Of a stretch of DNA of 36,244 nucleotides, positions 18,384 through 27,312 are shown one piece after another. The notes under the pieces are model-generated. The model was not told the origin of the DNA, searched no databases, and saw only the letters and a list, made by a program, of their open reading frames with translations. The translations under genes were made by a program, and so were the position numbers. Each line of letters starts with the position of its first letter. Within the stretch, counting starts at the first letter, position 1. Origin of the DNA: Bacteroidia bacterium (GTDB taxonomy: Bacteria; Bacteroidota; Bacteroidia; SpSt-205); NCBI GenBank assembly GCA_025059915.1, contig JANXDD010000005.1, positions 1 to 36,244 on the forward strand, given 5' to 3'.

Positions 18384-18424
18384 CTAACTTTTCTTCAAAA
18401 CTCTTTTTGGGAAAGAGAAGTTAG
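18384..18424 (+). other. Long hairpin, 12-bp stem (one G-U) with 17-nt loop
   Basis: CTAACTTTTCTT / AAGAGAAGTTAG arms in an intergenic region. Confidence 0.65.
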
Positions 18425-18589
18425 GCAGCCTTGCTTGGGTTATGCTTTGGGGGGGCAAGGGGGTAGCTGCTTACGAGCAGGAGGAATCTTTGTGTAGGCT
18501 TGAAACTTGATTAGCATCGGGCGCGGGGTTCATAGAAAGCAGAAACTTTGTCGCCCCTTCCTCTGCGAAGTGGAAAAAGGCTATATGAG

Positions 18590-19627
18590 CTATGAGGTGG
18601 GAGGAAGGCTTTCCTCTTCGGCGGCGGCTTCTTGGGAGGTCGGGATTTCTTCTTCTCCTGTGTAAGCTGTCTCCCACGCAGAGGCATTGTAGCCAGCTAA
18701 GCGGGCCAGATGAACCATATTTTCTGTGTAGCCATGGGTGAAAATCACTTCCTCTGCTTCAGTCTCCCGCAGCGTCTGGAGAAGCTGATAAAAGTCGGCG
18801 TGGTCTGAGAGGGAGAAGCCTCGGTCTAAGGCTTTTTGTCGGCGGCGGCCGCGGATAGCCATCCACCCCGAAGCCTGAGCTTCTTCATAGGGCTCAAAGC
18901 GGCTAAGCCAGCGGCTCTTCTGTACCGCCGGCGGAGCTATCAATAAGATGCCGTTTTCTTTATTCCATTCTGCCGCTGATTTCCAAGGAAGCAGTCGCAC
19001 ACCCGCCGCTTCGTATATCTGATTGAGCTCTACCAGACTTTGATGAACATAAACAGGGCCTACTGGCGGAAGGGAAGCCAGAAGCCGTTGAGCCTTCCCC
19101 AACGAATAGGCATATAGAATGGCATTTTTTCCTTTAGCTCGGCAATCAGCCCACCACTGAGCTATTTCTTCTATGACAGTCTCGGGCGGTGCCCATTGAT
19201 AAATAGGAAGTCCGAAGGTGCATTCCGAAATAAGCACATGAGCCTTCAGCGGCTCAAAGGGTGAAGTCGTTGGGTCTGCCTGCCGTTTATAGTCTCCTGT
19301 AATTACATACACCTCACCTCGATACTCTAACCGAATCTGTGCCGCTCCTCTTATATGACCAGAGGGATGAAAGCTGACTTTCACTCCAGTGATGGAGCGC
19401 TTCTCCCCCCATCTTAGTCCTTCTACTTGAATGTTTCCCAGTCGCTGACGCAAAAGGGGGACATTTTCCTCTGAGGTGAGGTAAGCTGCACTGCCCCATC
19501 GTGCATGGTCGCTGTGGGCATGGGTGATAAGAGCATACTTCACAGGCCGCCAAGGGTCTATGAAAAAATCCCCCGGCTCGCAGTATAAGCCATAAGGGGT
19601 AGGATATATCCAGCGCTCCACCGGCAT
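18590..19627 (-). CDS. Ligase-associated DNA exonuclease-like MBL-fold/beta-CASP protein
   Basis: LITHAHSDHARWGS (HxHxDH), FHPSGHIRGAAQIRLEYRGEVYVITGDYK, LISECTFGLPIYQW, LSDHADFYQLL. ATG overlaps the sprA stop (TGATG). Confidence 0.85.
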   Translation of the reverse strand: MPVERWIYPTPYGLYCEPGDFFIDPWRPVKYALITHAHSDHARWGSAAYLTSEENVPLLRQRLGNIQVEGLRWGEKRSITGVKVSFHPSGHIRGAAQIRLEYRGEVYVITGDYKRQADPTTSPFEPLKAHVLISECTFGLPIYQWAPPETVIEEIAQWWADCRAKGKNAILYAYSLGKAQRLLASLPPVGPVYVHQSLVELNQIYEAAGVRLLPWKSAAEWNKENGILLIAPPAVQKSRWLSRFEPYEEAQASGWMAIRGRRRQKALDRGFSLSDHADFYQLLQTLRETEAEEVIFTHGYTENMVHLARLAGYNASAWETAYTGEEEIPTSQEAAAEEESLPPTS

Positions 19628-22600
19628 CAGTTGGTGAGGGAGAAGCGAAACTGTACTCCTACTGCCGTGAAGGAAGTAGGAAAGGAATTCGACAGTACAG
19701 GGCGATTACGGGTGTGCTCTATGTAGGCGCGGACAGTGAGCTGAGTGCTGATGCTGTAATCCACCGCAGGCTTTATAGTGAAAGAGCGAGTGCCTCCTAT
19801 CGGCTGCGTGAAAATCGGATTGTCTATCTGGCGGTTTTGATTAATCAGGCTACGATAGGTGATTTCTATGCGGAAGGTCGCGCTATTTTTCAGCTCAAAA
19901 GTTCGTCCAAAGAGAGAGAAGGGCTGCAAGAAACTCTCTCGCCGCCAGTTCCATGTGAAACTGAATTCGGTATTCTTGTTTTGATTGAGCTGAAGGGCTC
20001 CGACATTGAGGGTAGTGGTACGACTGCGCCGCAGTTCTATAGTAGTGTTCATGCCGTTTTTCCAGGCTATATTGAACCCTACCAGCGGAGAGAAACTCTC
20101 CTGAATGCTAACTGCATTGATGACAAAGACGGGCTCAAAGTTATATACCGTAAGTCCTGGCAAAGTATCTAAGGGGCTCTGAATAGGCTGGATGGACTCG
20201 GAAAAGCCGTCTCTATTTCGGTCTGCCGCCCGCAGGTTGAGAACATAGCTTGCTGTATAGGTGCCTCGGTAAGCGTGATTGAGGGTAACGGTTCGGAAGC
20301 GCTCTTTGAAAAATGGAATTTGGCTCAGTCCAGTATAGCTGACATTCCAGTTAGGAAGGGGAATTGAAGGAAAAGGCGAAAGGCTCATGCGATTGGGGTT
20401 ATAGGGACCATAAGCGCTCAAAAAAGCGAGGGTCAGCACATCCTGCTGAGAACCTGTATAGCCGTTCCAGTAGTCTCGGCGCGTTAGCACGGCATTTGGT
20501 CCAAGGACGGATTCGTAAAAAGGATTAGAAAGCCGCAGGCGGGTAGAAAAAATGTAACGATACTCTCCTTCTAACCGCTCATAGGAGCGGTCTCTTTGTC
20601 CTAACGCTAAAAGCCGGGCCCCAAGAAAACTCATGCTAAAGCTACCCTGAGCACTGGGGTTACTGAAAGCAAAGTCCTGCTGGAGGGTATCCCAGCCAAA
20701 AAGCCCTCCTCGGGTAAAGCTTTCATTGCGGGTAAGGGTAAGGTCTATACGCAAGTCTTTTACTGGAGTGATGCCTGCGCGGACATTGAGTTGGGTGCTA
20801 CGGGTTTGCTGGAAAGGAAGGGTGAAGCGCGGGTCCCGAGTGAACCAGCCTTTGCGGGCATTTGTTTGGAGCCATCCGCCTTGCAGGTCAGGCTGTTCCC
20901 CAAGGATAAAGCCCCATCCCGGCGCTTGACTTCGCACCCCCGTAACCGAATCAGTATAGTCCCAGTCTAATCCAAAGTTAGCTGGACGAGGCAGAAAACC
21001 CGGTAAAGTCGTCCCTTGCTGACGGCTGTAGGTTACATCCACATTCTGAATGCCGAAAATAATCTTGCCTATCACTCGTCCAATTTGCCGGGCTGCGATG
21101 TATGGGTCATCTCCTTGCTTGCGAGAAGTATCTGCTTGAGAAAAGATGTTTCTTTTCGGCGGAGGCGTCAAAAGTTTGTCAATAAACTTGACCTTCTTGT
21201 ACAAGCTGGATAGCTGAAACTGCCCCGTTACTTGAATGTTACGGCTGTTGGAGATGGTATTACCAAATCGCTCTTGTCCCAGAGCTGCTGTCATCCACCG
21301 ATAATCGGCTGTGTAGGTAACGCTGGAATTTATCCAATCTGTCCATTTGATTTTGTTCAGTGGCAGCCGATAGGTGGCCGTAATGTTTTGTTGGAAGTTC
21401 AGGGTGCGACCGAAATTTATTCGGTGAAACTTACCACGAGCGGGGTCTTTTCCAAAGCTGAGAAAGTTATTCCATAAGCTATCTCGTTTCTCAGGGGTGT
21501 TGATAGGTCCTTCTGGTTCATCTACCCGAGCCTGCACGGTGGCGTTATAGTTGAGATTGAGGCTGGGGGTAAGGTTCCATTGGAGCACATACTGACGATT
21601 CAAAAGGAAGTTCTGGTAGAAAGTGGGGCGAACTTGCGGTCCGCCGCCAATGGGACGAAGCTTTTGCTCTTGATACTGGCGGTTCCCCTCCACTCGCCAG
21701 CCAACTTGCGCTGGAAGATAGCTTATGCTAAAATCCCTAAGAAGTGCAGGCTTTAGCTTTCCGAAGGGCTTGAAGGGCTTGGATTGGAAATTGTAGTTAT
21801 AGGCAATGCTGCCGGTGTATTGGCGGTTAAAGAGATATTCGGTTTGGGGATTGCGGGTGTAAGTTTCATTGTAGCCATAGCTAAAGAGGAAGTTTTGCAA
21901 GTGCCAGAATCGCTTCTTAGCTTGCGGGTTGACGTAGGTCTTTCGCACCCCAGCGAAAGTGTAGCTGTAGGTGCGGCTATAAGAGGTGAGTATCCGCTCT
22001 AAGCTATCTCGCTGAGAGAGATTGGATTGAGCTTCTAAACGGGTGCGTGTCAGGACATCGGGGTCGTATGGACTATACAGCGGACGAGTAAAACTCTCCC
22101 CATAAGTGAAAAACGCGGGGATTTCCAAACCGGCTTTTTGAGGGAGGAGGCGATGAAGTTGCAGCCCGCCTGTCAGAGTGTAGCGCTGCTGCCATTCTGT
22201 AGAGCGCTGCCCTACCTTTTGTTCAATAGAGCCGAACCAGGGCGTACTCATGCTGCCTGATACGGACAGATTGCCTAAGTCAGCCAGTCGCACATTGAGC
22301 ACGCCCGAGGTACTCCACCCTGGACGAGTGTTGTAATTTGTTACTCGCAGTTCATTCACCCAGACCTCTACGCAGATGGGACCGCGCCCGTCGTCGGGAT
22401 TCCGTATTCCGATGAGAATAGTTTTGACATTATTGAGCTGGGGAGTGCCTTTCACAGAAATCCTACTGCCATTAGGGAGAGTATAAGTGAAAACCTGATT
22501 GATGGGGAAATTCTGGCGCTGTCTGGCTTCATCCCTAAGAACTTTTACAAAGTTGAGGTCCTCTAAGCGAATGTCTATGTTATTTGCCCAAATGTTTTCT

Positions 22601-25600
22601 ACGCTAAGGTTGCCGGGTTGGGAAAGCTGGAGGGGAACTTCATACTCGTAGTAGTTGTCTGAGTAGTCTGTACCAATGCGGATAAATAGCGTAACATCGC
22701 CGAGCTGGCTTACGTTTGGTGGAATGGGGCTTCCGACGAGAGGTTCTGCGTGAGCCCACAGGCGAAGCCGCTCATAAAAGCGCAAGTCATAATTGAAGGT
22801 GCGAAATACCCCGCGCCCATCTCCATCCGCGAGGTTGCATACCCGCATGACAAGGCTTTGTTCATTTTGAAGAAGGCCAGCGATAGGACTGCCGGGAATC
22901 GGCTGGCGCAAGATATTGGGCGGCAGGACGTAAGGGAAGGGTTGACGCGAACCGTTTTCTTCTATATTCATCGTGCCTGTCTCAAACTTTGTCGGATCCC
23001 CTGCTGGGTCTGGCAGAAGCGTTTCGTCCCGCTGATTGAGATTGATGAGGGCCCGGCGCCACATTGTGGATACAAGCTCCAACTTTCCAAAGCGCAAGAC
23101 CACCTCCCTGTCAAAGTTTGTAAGGTACATCCGAATAAAGTCTATGGCTTTGAAGTTTTGGATACCTCCTACGGGGGTTCCAGCGGATAGGGGTATTCTG
23201 AAGAGGTACCAGCGGGTGGTGACGGTGCTCCCATTAGGGAGCTTCACCTCCAACTCTCGCTTATCTACAATGTAATTTCGTCCTACGACGAGGTCCTGCG
23301 GGCGAAGGGATACACGATAGGAATAAAAAGCCTCCTGAGTATTGAGGGTGCCATCTAAGTTGATATCTTCTACATCAGGCAGGGCGCTGGCTTGACGAGT
23401 AAAAGGCTCATTAGGCCGCGGAATAGGAGAATTTCCCTCTAAGCCGCTGAAGCGCTTATACCTTTCCAAGATACTGGGACTGCTAATGTCTCTAAAATGA
23501 GCGTAATCATCACTGGAGGGGTCATTCAAAACCTGCTGGTAGGCTTCGGGGCTCAGTACGTTTTGTAGCTGAGATAAGTAAGAGGAGAAGAAATTGCGTT
23601 CAGCTTCGCTGCGCAGGCCATCTAAGCCAACATCTTGAAACTGGCGGGCGTTCGGATCATTATCAAATGCTAAGGTGGGGATTTGGATATTAGGCACTCG
23701 GCCCCATGGGGTCAGGGTCAGATTGAGATTTGCGGCATCGTCTTCCGCTCGTGTAGGCAGTCCATGCTCGTAAGCCCGACGATTATCTGGAAGTACATCC
23801 TCACTCATTTGACCCAGATTGAAATAAAGATCTCCTCCTTGTGCGGAAGGATTGTCCAAGAAGGGGTCCATAAGCCAGAACTCTATAAACTCATAGTTTG
23901 CTGCTTCAAAGTCGGTATTGCCTATCACTCGGCGCATGATGCCAGCCCAATTTGTTTGAGGATTGCGGAAGGTGCCGTCAGGATTGAGAGCGTTAGGGTT
24001 AGCGTTGTAGTTGTAGGGACCGCGTTCCTGCGGGCGGTAGTAAAGGTCAAAAGTCGTGAGGATGTTACTGCCTGCTGCGATAGTCCGATTAGGAAATATC
24101 TCCGCTGGCTCTACTCGTCGGGTATAGTGTGAGTTTAGGGCAGGGCTCTGATCATTCAATCCAAAAGTGGAAGGGCGATTGTAGAATTCTGGGTCTATGA
24201 AGTACCATGAAAGGGCTGCACGCGTGAAGTTAGCCGAGAGGGGATTAGGGTCACTCGGGCGCAGAGAAGGCGGCGTAGAGGCTAACTTCCACTGAGTCCA
24301 TTGAGTGAGGTCCAGTACATTCCGTAGTCCTTCAAAGTCGTCTATGTAGGCAATTCCTCGTTCTCCCCCTGTAACTACCTGGCGTGGTATGCCAGGACGC
24401 AGTTGAGCAAATTCTCCTTTGAAGGTAATCTCACTCTCTTCCTTCGTAGAATAGAAGGGGAGACTATTCAGAAGGGCGCTCAGAAAACGGGAGCGCTCTT
24501 GGAGATTTGCATCTATGCCCCACATTATGTTGGCAGCAGGTTCCTCAGAGATGATGACTTTATTGATGAGAGGTCGCTCGTAGAAACTCAGGCCAGTAGC
24601 GCCCAGCTGGAACCGCTGAGAGGGGCGCCATTCCACCCGCCCGCCCACCAGAGTCTTTTGGTCTATGCCAAAAAGCACATTGCTCTCAAATCGTACCCGA
24701 ATCTCCTGCCCAGATTGGAGAATACCCTGGTTTAGGATGGTTACTTTTCCGATAGTATAATCCACTTGGTAATCTACTCCCTCAGTGAGGGGAGCGCCCC
24801 CTGCCGTCACGCGAATGCTTCCCGGCTGAATCTGCGGCGTATTGAGATTTATCTCTGCCCCTGTGGAGGCGAGAAAGCTGTATTTGAGCTTGAACCGATT
24901 GAGCTGGGGATAGTACTGGACAGCATCTACCTGCGTGAGGCGATAGAGAGGGTCATAGGCGTATTTGATAGAGTCATTGACGGGGTCGGTTACGAACTGG
25001 CGGACAAGATGCCGCCCAAAAGGCTCTAAAACTGGAAAAACTATTATTCCCCTATCAGGAAAAACTGTAACCTGAGGAATAAAGTCAAAGACGTTGTCTG
25101 GACCAGCTTCCATGTTGTTGCGCAGGCGGTCTAAGCCTACTACCTGCAGAAGCGGCTTTTCCCTCGTGTCGGCAGAAGGAAGATAGAGAATATCACCACT
25201 TCCATCCGTGGCTTCATATACGATTTGCAGGTCAAAGCCCTCAGGACGAATGTTGAAAGCGTCTAACCGATACACATTTTTCATCATCAGGTCCCAGGTG
25301 GGGTAAGGCTGATTGTTGAGTGTGGGGCGAATCGCTTGCGGCTTGAGCATCTTGAGAAAGAGGACGTTGCTATTTTGAGGGTCAGCGGGCTGATCTATGC
25401 TAAATTCCCCCACCCGATAGACTGTATTGTCGCCTGCGAGGGTGTATTCATACGCCACAAAGACGGCGTCATTGGGCTGAAGGGAGATATTTAGGCTGAT
25501 ATAGCCCAGCTGCCGATGAACAAAATACTCATTTTCATTGAGCCGGCGCATGTTTTCCACCAGCTCAAAGTCTTGTCCATTGACGAGCCCCTCTTGAGAA

Positions 25601-26847
25601 AGGTAAAATACTACAGAGTCACGTGAGCGGGCCCCTGGATGTCGCAGTACTCGGGCATATACTTCATTAGCGTTGTTGTCAGGGTTTTGACCGCTGACGG
25701 CGATACCTGGGTTGAAAAGCCGCCCTCCACGAGAAGGAAGATTTTCTCCTAAATCCACTAATCCCACGGCATTGCGGGTGTTCTGCGCAACTGCATTGGC
25801 TCGGTTAGTAACCCATACCTCTATACGAGTGATATTGATGGGAGAGCTAACTACAGGGAGGGTGGAAAGGGATTGCTCATATAAAGAGCGGAAGAAGTGG
25901 TTGAGAAAAAAATGCCGGTTGAAATCGTAGTCGCTGGCTTTTTTGACGCGCTCTTGGCGCTGACCTCCTGCTCGGACGACAACCTCTTGACTTTTGCTGC
26001 GCTGCTGAGATGCCAACGCCGTAACGAAAACAGAGCCAAATTGCATTCTTGTTTTGATGCCCCACAGGTTTTGTCCTCCTGTGATGAGAGTGCCACCCAA
26101 AGGAAGCCCCACATTCCCTGCTTCTATGCTCTTGATAATGTCATCCTCGTAGCCTTGGTACTCTATTTTGAACTGATTCTCAAAGCTAAAGCCTGTCTGA
26201 GTGTCCCAGTTAAGGCGGAGCTTGAGTTTTTCGCCGATGTTGCCTATAACATTGAGCTGGATTTGCTGATTGAAGGCGAGGTTAGTATTGCGCTGCTGGC
26301 GGATAGTGAGAGCTGGATTGCGCATGCGATTGCTGCGCAGAGACAAGTCCAGTAGGACATTGATATTGGGGCGAATATCCACCCGCCCGCTTCCAAAAAT
26401 ATCTCTGAAAAGCTCGCTATTGATGTTTATAGGGGGGACGAGGCCGGAGAGGGACTGTGTAGTGGGGGTGGTACCTGGACGATTTGAAGTGGAGCTAAGC
26501 TGGGCCTCGCGGCTGCGGCGCTCTAAATACTGGCGAGTGAAGCGCCTGGCCTGGATTTTTTCATACTCCTCCCGACTGATGTAGGAAGGCGGGCGAATAG
26601 TCTTACCTCCTATGCGCTCATACACCCAATACCCTTTTCCATCAGGTGTAAGTTCATACACCACCTCATAATTGCTTGGGGGAGGTAACATCCATGGAGG
26701 GGACGGAATGTATCGCCCTGTTACATCAGCGGGCGAATCGCGAAATCTGGTACGAACGGTGTCTCCTGGCTGAGCTTTTAGCCATTCTACGACACCGAAC
26801 GCGTATAAGATTAAAACTCTACTCTTTAGGGAGAGCCGAAGCGGCAC
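19627..26847 (-). CDS. sprA: Cell surface/gliding protein SprA, T9SS outer-membrane translocon
   Basis: 2406 aa. Conserved N-terminal block (GRVDIRPNINVLLDLSLRSNRMRNPALTIRQQRNTNLAFNQQIQLNVIGNIGEKLKLRLNWDTQTGFSFENQFKIEYQGYEDDIIKSIEAGNVGLPLGG..LITGGQNLWGIKTRMQFG); size matches the SprA family. Confidence 0.96.
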   Translation of the reverse strand: MPLRLSLKSRVLILYAFGVVEWLKAQPGDTVRTRFRDSPADVTGRYIPSPPWMLPPPSNYEVVYELTPDGKGYWVYERIGGKTIRPPSYISREEYEKIQARRFTRQYLERRSREAQLSSTSNRPGTTPTTQSLSGLVPPININSELFRDIFGSGRVDIRPNINVLLDLSLRSNRMRNPALTIRQQRNTNLAFNQQIQLNVIGNIGEKLKLRLNWDTQTGFSFENQFKIEYQGYEDDIIKSIEAGNVGLPLGGTLITGGQNLWGIKTRMQFGSVFVTALASQQRSKSQEVVVRAGGQRQERVKKASDYDFNRHFFLNHFFRSLYEQSLSTLPVVSSPINITRIEVWVTNRANAVAQNTRNAVGLVDLGENLPSRGGRLFNPGIAVSGQNPDNNANEVYARVLRHPGARSRDSVVFYLSQEGLVNGQDFELVENMRRLNENEYFVHRQLGYISLNISLQPNDAVFVAYEYTLAGDNTVYRVGEFSIDQPADPQNSNVLFLKMLKPQAIRPTLNNQPYPTWDLMMKNVYRLDAFNIRPEGFDLQIVYEATDGSGDILYLPSADTREKPLLQVVGLDRLRNNMEAGPDNVFDFIPQVTVFPDRGIIVFPVLEPFGRHLVRQFVTDPVNDSIKYAYDPLYRLTQVDAVQYYPQLNRFKLKYSFLASTGAEINLNTPQIQPGSIRVTAGGAPLTEGVDYQVDYTIGKVTILNQGILQSGQEIRVRFESNVLFGIDQKTLVGGRVEWRPSQRFQLGATGLSFYERPLINKVIISEEPAANIMWGIDANLQERSRFLSALLNSLPFYSTKEESEITFKGEFAQLRPGIPRQVVTGGERGIAYIDDFEGLRNVLDLTQWTQWKLASTPPSLRPSDPNPLSANFTRAALSWYFIDPEFYNRPSTFGLNDQSPALNSHYTRRVEPAEIFPNRTIAAGSNILTTFDLYYRPQERGPYNYNANPNALNPDGTFRNPQTNWAGIMRRVIGNTDFEAANYEFIEFWLMDPFLDNPSAQGGDLYFNLGQMSEDVLPDNRRAYEHGLPTRAEDDAANLNLTLTPWGRVPNIQIPTLAFDNDPNARQFQDVGLDGLRSEAERNFFSSYLSQLQNVLSPEAYQQVLNDPSSDDYAHFRDISSPSILERYKRFSGLEGNSPIPRPNEPFTRQASALPDVEDINLDGTLNTQEAFYSYRVSLRPQDLVVGRNYIVDKRELEVKLPNGSTVTTRWYLFRIPLSAGTPVGGIQNFKAIDFIRMYLTNFDREVVLRFGKLELVSTMWRRALINLNQRDETLLPDPAGDPTKFETGTMNIEENGSRQPFPYVLPPNILRQPIPGSPIAGLLQNEQSLVMRVCNLADGDGRGVFRTFNYDLRFYERLRLWAHAEPLVGSPIPPNVSQLGDVTLFIRIGTDYSDNYYEYEVPLQLSQPGNLSVENIWANNIDIRLEDLNFVKVLRDEARQRQNFPINQVFTYTLPNGSRISVKGTPQLNNVKTILIGIRNPDDGRGPICVEVWVNELRVTNYNTRPGWSTSGVLNVRLADLGNLSVSGSMSTPWFGSIEQKVGQRSTEWQQRYTLTGGLQLHRLLPQKAGLEIPAFFTYGESFTRPLYSPYDPDVLTRTRLEAQSNLSQRDSLERILTSYSRTYSYTFAGVRKTYVNPQAKKRFWHLQNFLFSYGYNETYTRNPQTEYLFNRQYTGSIAYNYNFQSKPFKPFGKLKPALLRDFSISYLPAQVGWRVEGNRQYQEQKLRPIGGGPQVRPTFYQNFLLNRQYVLQWNLTPSLNLNYNATVQARVDEPEGPINTPEKRDSLWNNFLSFGKDPARGKFHRINFGRTLNFQQNITATYRLPLNKIKWTDWINSSVTYTADYRWMTAALGQERFGNTISNSRNIQVTGQFQLSSLYKKVKFIDKLLTPPPKRNIFSQADTSRKQGDDPYIAARQIGRVIGKIIFGIQNVDVTYSRQQGTTLPGFLPRPANFGLDWDYTDSVTGVRSQAPGWGFILGEQPDLQGGWLQTNARKGWFTRDPRFTLPFQQTRSTQLNVRAGITPVKDLRIDLTLTRNESFTRGGLFGWDTLQQDFAFSNPSAQGSFSMSFLGARLLALGQRDRSYERLEGEYRYIFSTRLRLSNPFYESVLGPNAVLTRRDYWNGYTGSQQDVLTLAFLSAYGPYNPNRMSLSPFPSIPLPNWNVSYTGLSQIPFFKERFRTVTLNHAYRGTYTASYVLNLRAADRNRDGFSESIQPIQSPLDTLPGLTVYNFEPVFVINAVSIQESFSPLVGFNIAWKNGMNTTIELRRSRTTTLNVGALQLNQNKNTEFSFTWNWRRESFLQPFSLFGRTFELKNSATFRIEITYRSLINQNRQIDNPIFTQPIGGTRSFTIKPAVDYSISTQLTVRAYIEHTRNRPVLSNSFPTSFTAVGVQFRFSLTN

Positions 26848-26888
26848 AAATAAAAATAGCCGCTACGAAGTTATAGAAGGAGCGCTAT

Positions 26889-27044
26889 TTAGTACACGTG
26901 ATTGTCCACTCGGGTCGCTGGGCAAGAACCGCTTCGCATCCACACTGACCGCCCACCCGCTCGTCCAGAGGCACAGGCTTCCAGAAGAATGGCTACCGCC
27001 ATGAATGTAAGTACAACTAAACTTGTTTTACGGATTTTGCGCAT
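26889..27044 (-). CDS. Small (51 aa) putative lipoprotein
   Basis: MRKIRKTSLVVLTFMAVAILLEACASGRAGGRSVWMRSGSCPATRVDNHVY*; lipobox-like LLEAC. Start refined from 27122 to 27044 using TATATTTG-N4-ATG. Confidence 0.7.
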   Translation of the reverse strand: MRKIRKTSLVVLTFMAVAILLEACASGRAGGRSVWMRSGSCPATRVDNHVY

Positions 27045-27198
27045 ACAGCAAATATACGCTCTCTTCACGATATGAGTTGCAAGGGCAAGGAGTTCGTACC
27101 TTATGGCGTTTGCGATGGGCACTGGAGAGAGAACATCCCGCTATCAAAAAGGCCAAAATGCCCCCGAGAACTAACCTATACTTCCTCCAGGCTATCAC
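27028..27198 (-). CDS. Small (56 aa) putative lipoprotein, not in the supplied ORF track
   Basis: GTG start: MIAWRKYRLVLGGILAFLIAGCSLSSAHRKRHKVRTPCPCNSYREESVYLLYAQNP*. Signal peptide with lipobox LIAGC, preceded by TACCTTTG-N4-GTG. Confidence 0.7.
   Translation of the reverse strand: MIAWRKYRLVLGGILAFLIAGCSLSSAHRKRHKVRTPCPCNSYREESVYLLYAQNP
27049..27056 (-). promoter_or_regulatory. -7 box TATATTTG, 4 nt before ATG of the 51-aa lipoprotein
   Basis: Minus strand reads TATATTTG-CTGT-ATGCGCAAA; lies inside the upstream small lipoprotein ORF. Confidence 0.75.
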
Positions 27199-27202
27199 CA
27201 TG

Positions 27203-27210
27203 CAAAGGTA
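27203..27210 (-). promoter_or_regulatory. -7 box TACCTTTG, 4 nt before GTG of the 56-aa lipoprotein
   Basis: Minus strand reads TACCTTTG-CATG-GTGATAGCC. Confidence 0.75.
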
Positions 27211-27300
27211 TTCACTTTGCAGGATTTGAAAAAGGGGGTATTAGGTCCATTCCCACATTTTGACCAGAGTAAGGGAGCTTTTTTGATGCTGGCTATTTTG

Positions 27301-27308
27301 TAACTTTG
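27301..27308 (+). promoter_or_regulatory. -7 box TAACTTTG, 4 nt before GTG at 27313
   Basis: TAACTTTG-TAGC-GTGAGGGGG. Confidence 0.8.
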
Positions 27309-27312
27309 TAGC

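Noticed and set aside
18312-18497. 61-aa ORF in the intergenic gap
   Set aside because: Low-information sequence, no start module, overlaps the inverted repeats; treated as non-coding.
18543-18550. AAACTTTG and AATCTTTG (near 18485) as -7 boxes for an ncRNA
   Set aside because: Both lack the leading T of TAnnTTTG and no discrete transcript start can be inferred from sequence alone.
18020-18589. Possible tmRNA, RNase P RNA or tRNA in the gap (GGGGCTGGACC resembles a tmRNA 5' end)
   Set aside because: No TTCGA T-loop, no 3' CCA acceptor, no RNase P GAGGAAAGTCC or ACAGAA core seen on either strand by eye.
19714-26876. Many plus-strand ORFs (60-152 aa) antisense to sprA
   Set aside because: They lie opposite a clearly conserved 2406-aa SprA frame, have no recognisable domains and lack the promoter/start module; most likely shadow ORFs.
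26847-26880. Leaderless promoter for sprA (TATTTTTATTTG-TG; TAACTTCG further up)
   Set aside because: No TAnnTTTG at 3-8 nt from the GTG; TAACTTCG is one mismatch off and ~20 nt upstream. Cotranscription with the lipoproteins is equally likely.
27072-27263. 63-aa plus-strand ORF (MSCKGKEFVPYGVCDGHW...)
   Set aside because: Antisense to the minus-strand 56-aa lipoprotein, which has a signal peptide and promoter; no family resemblance.
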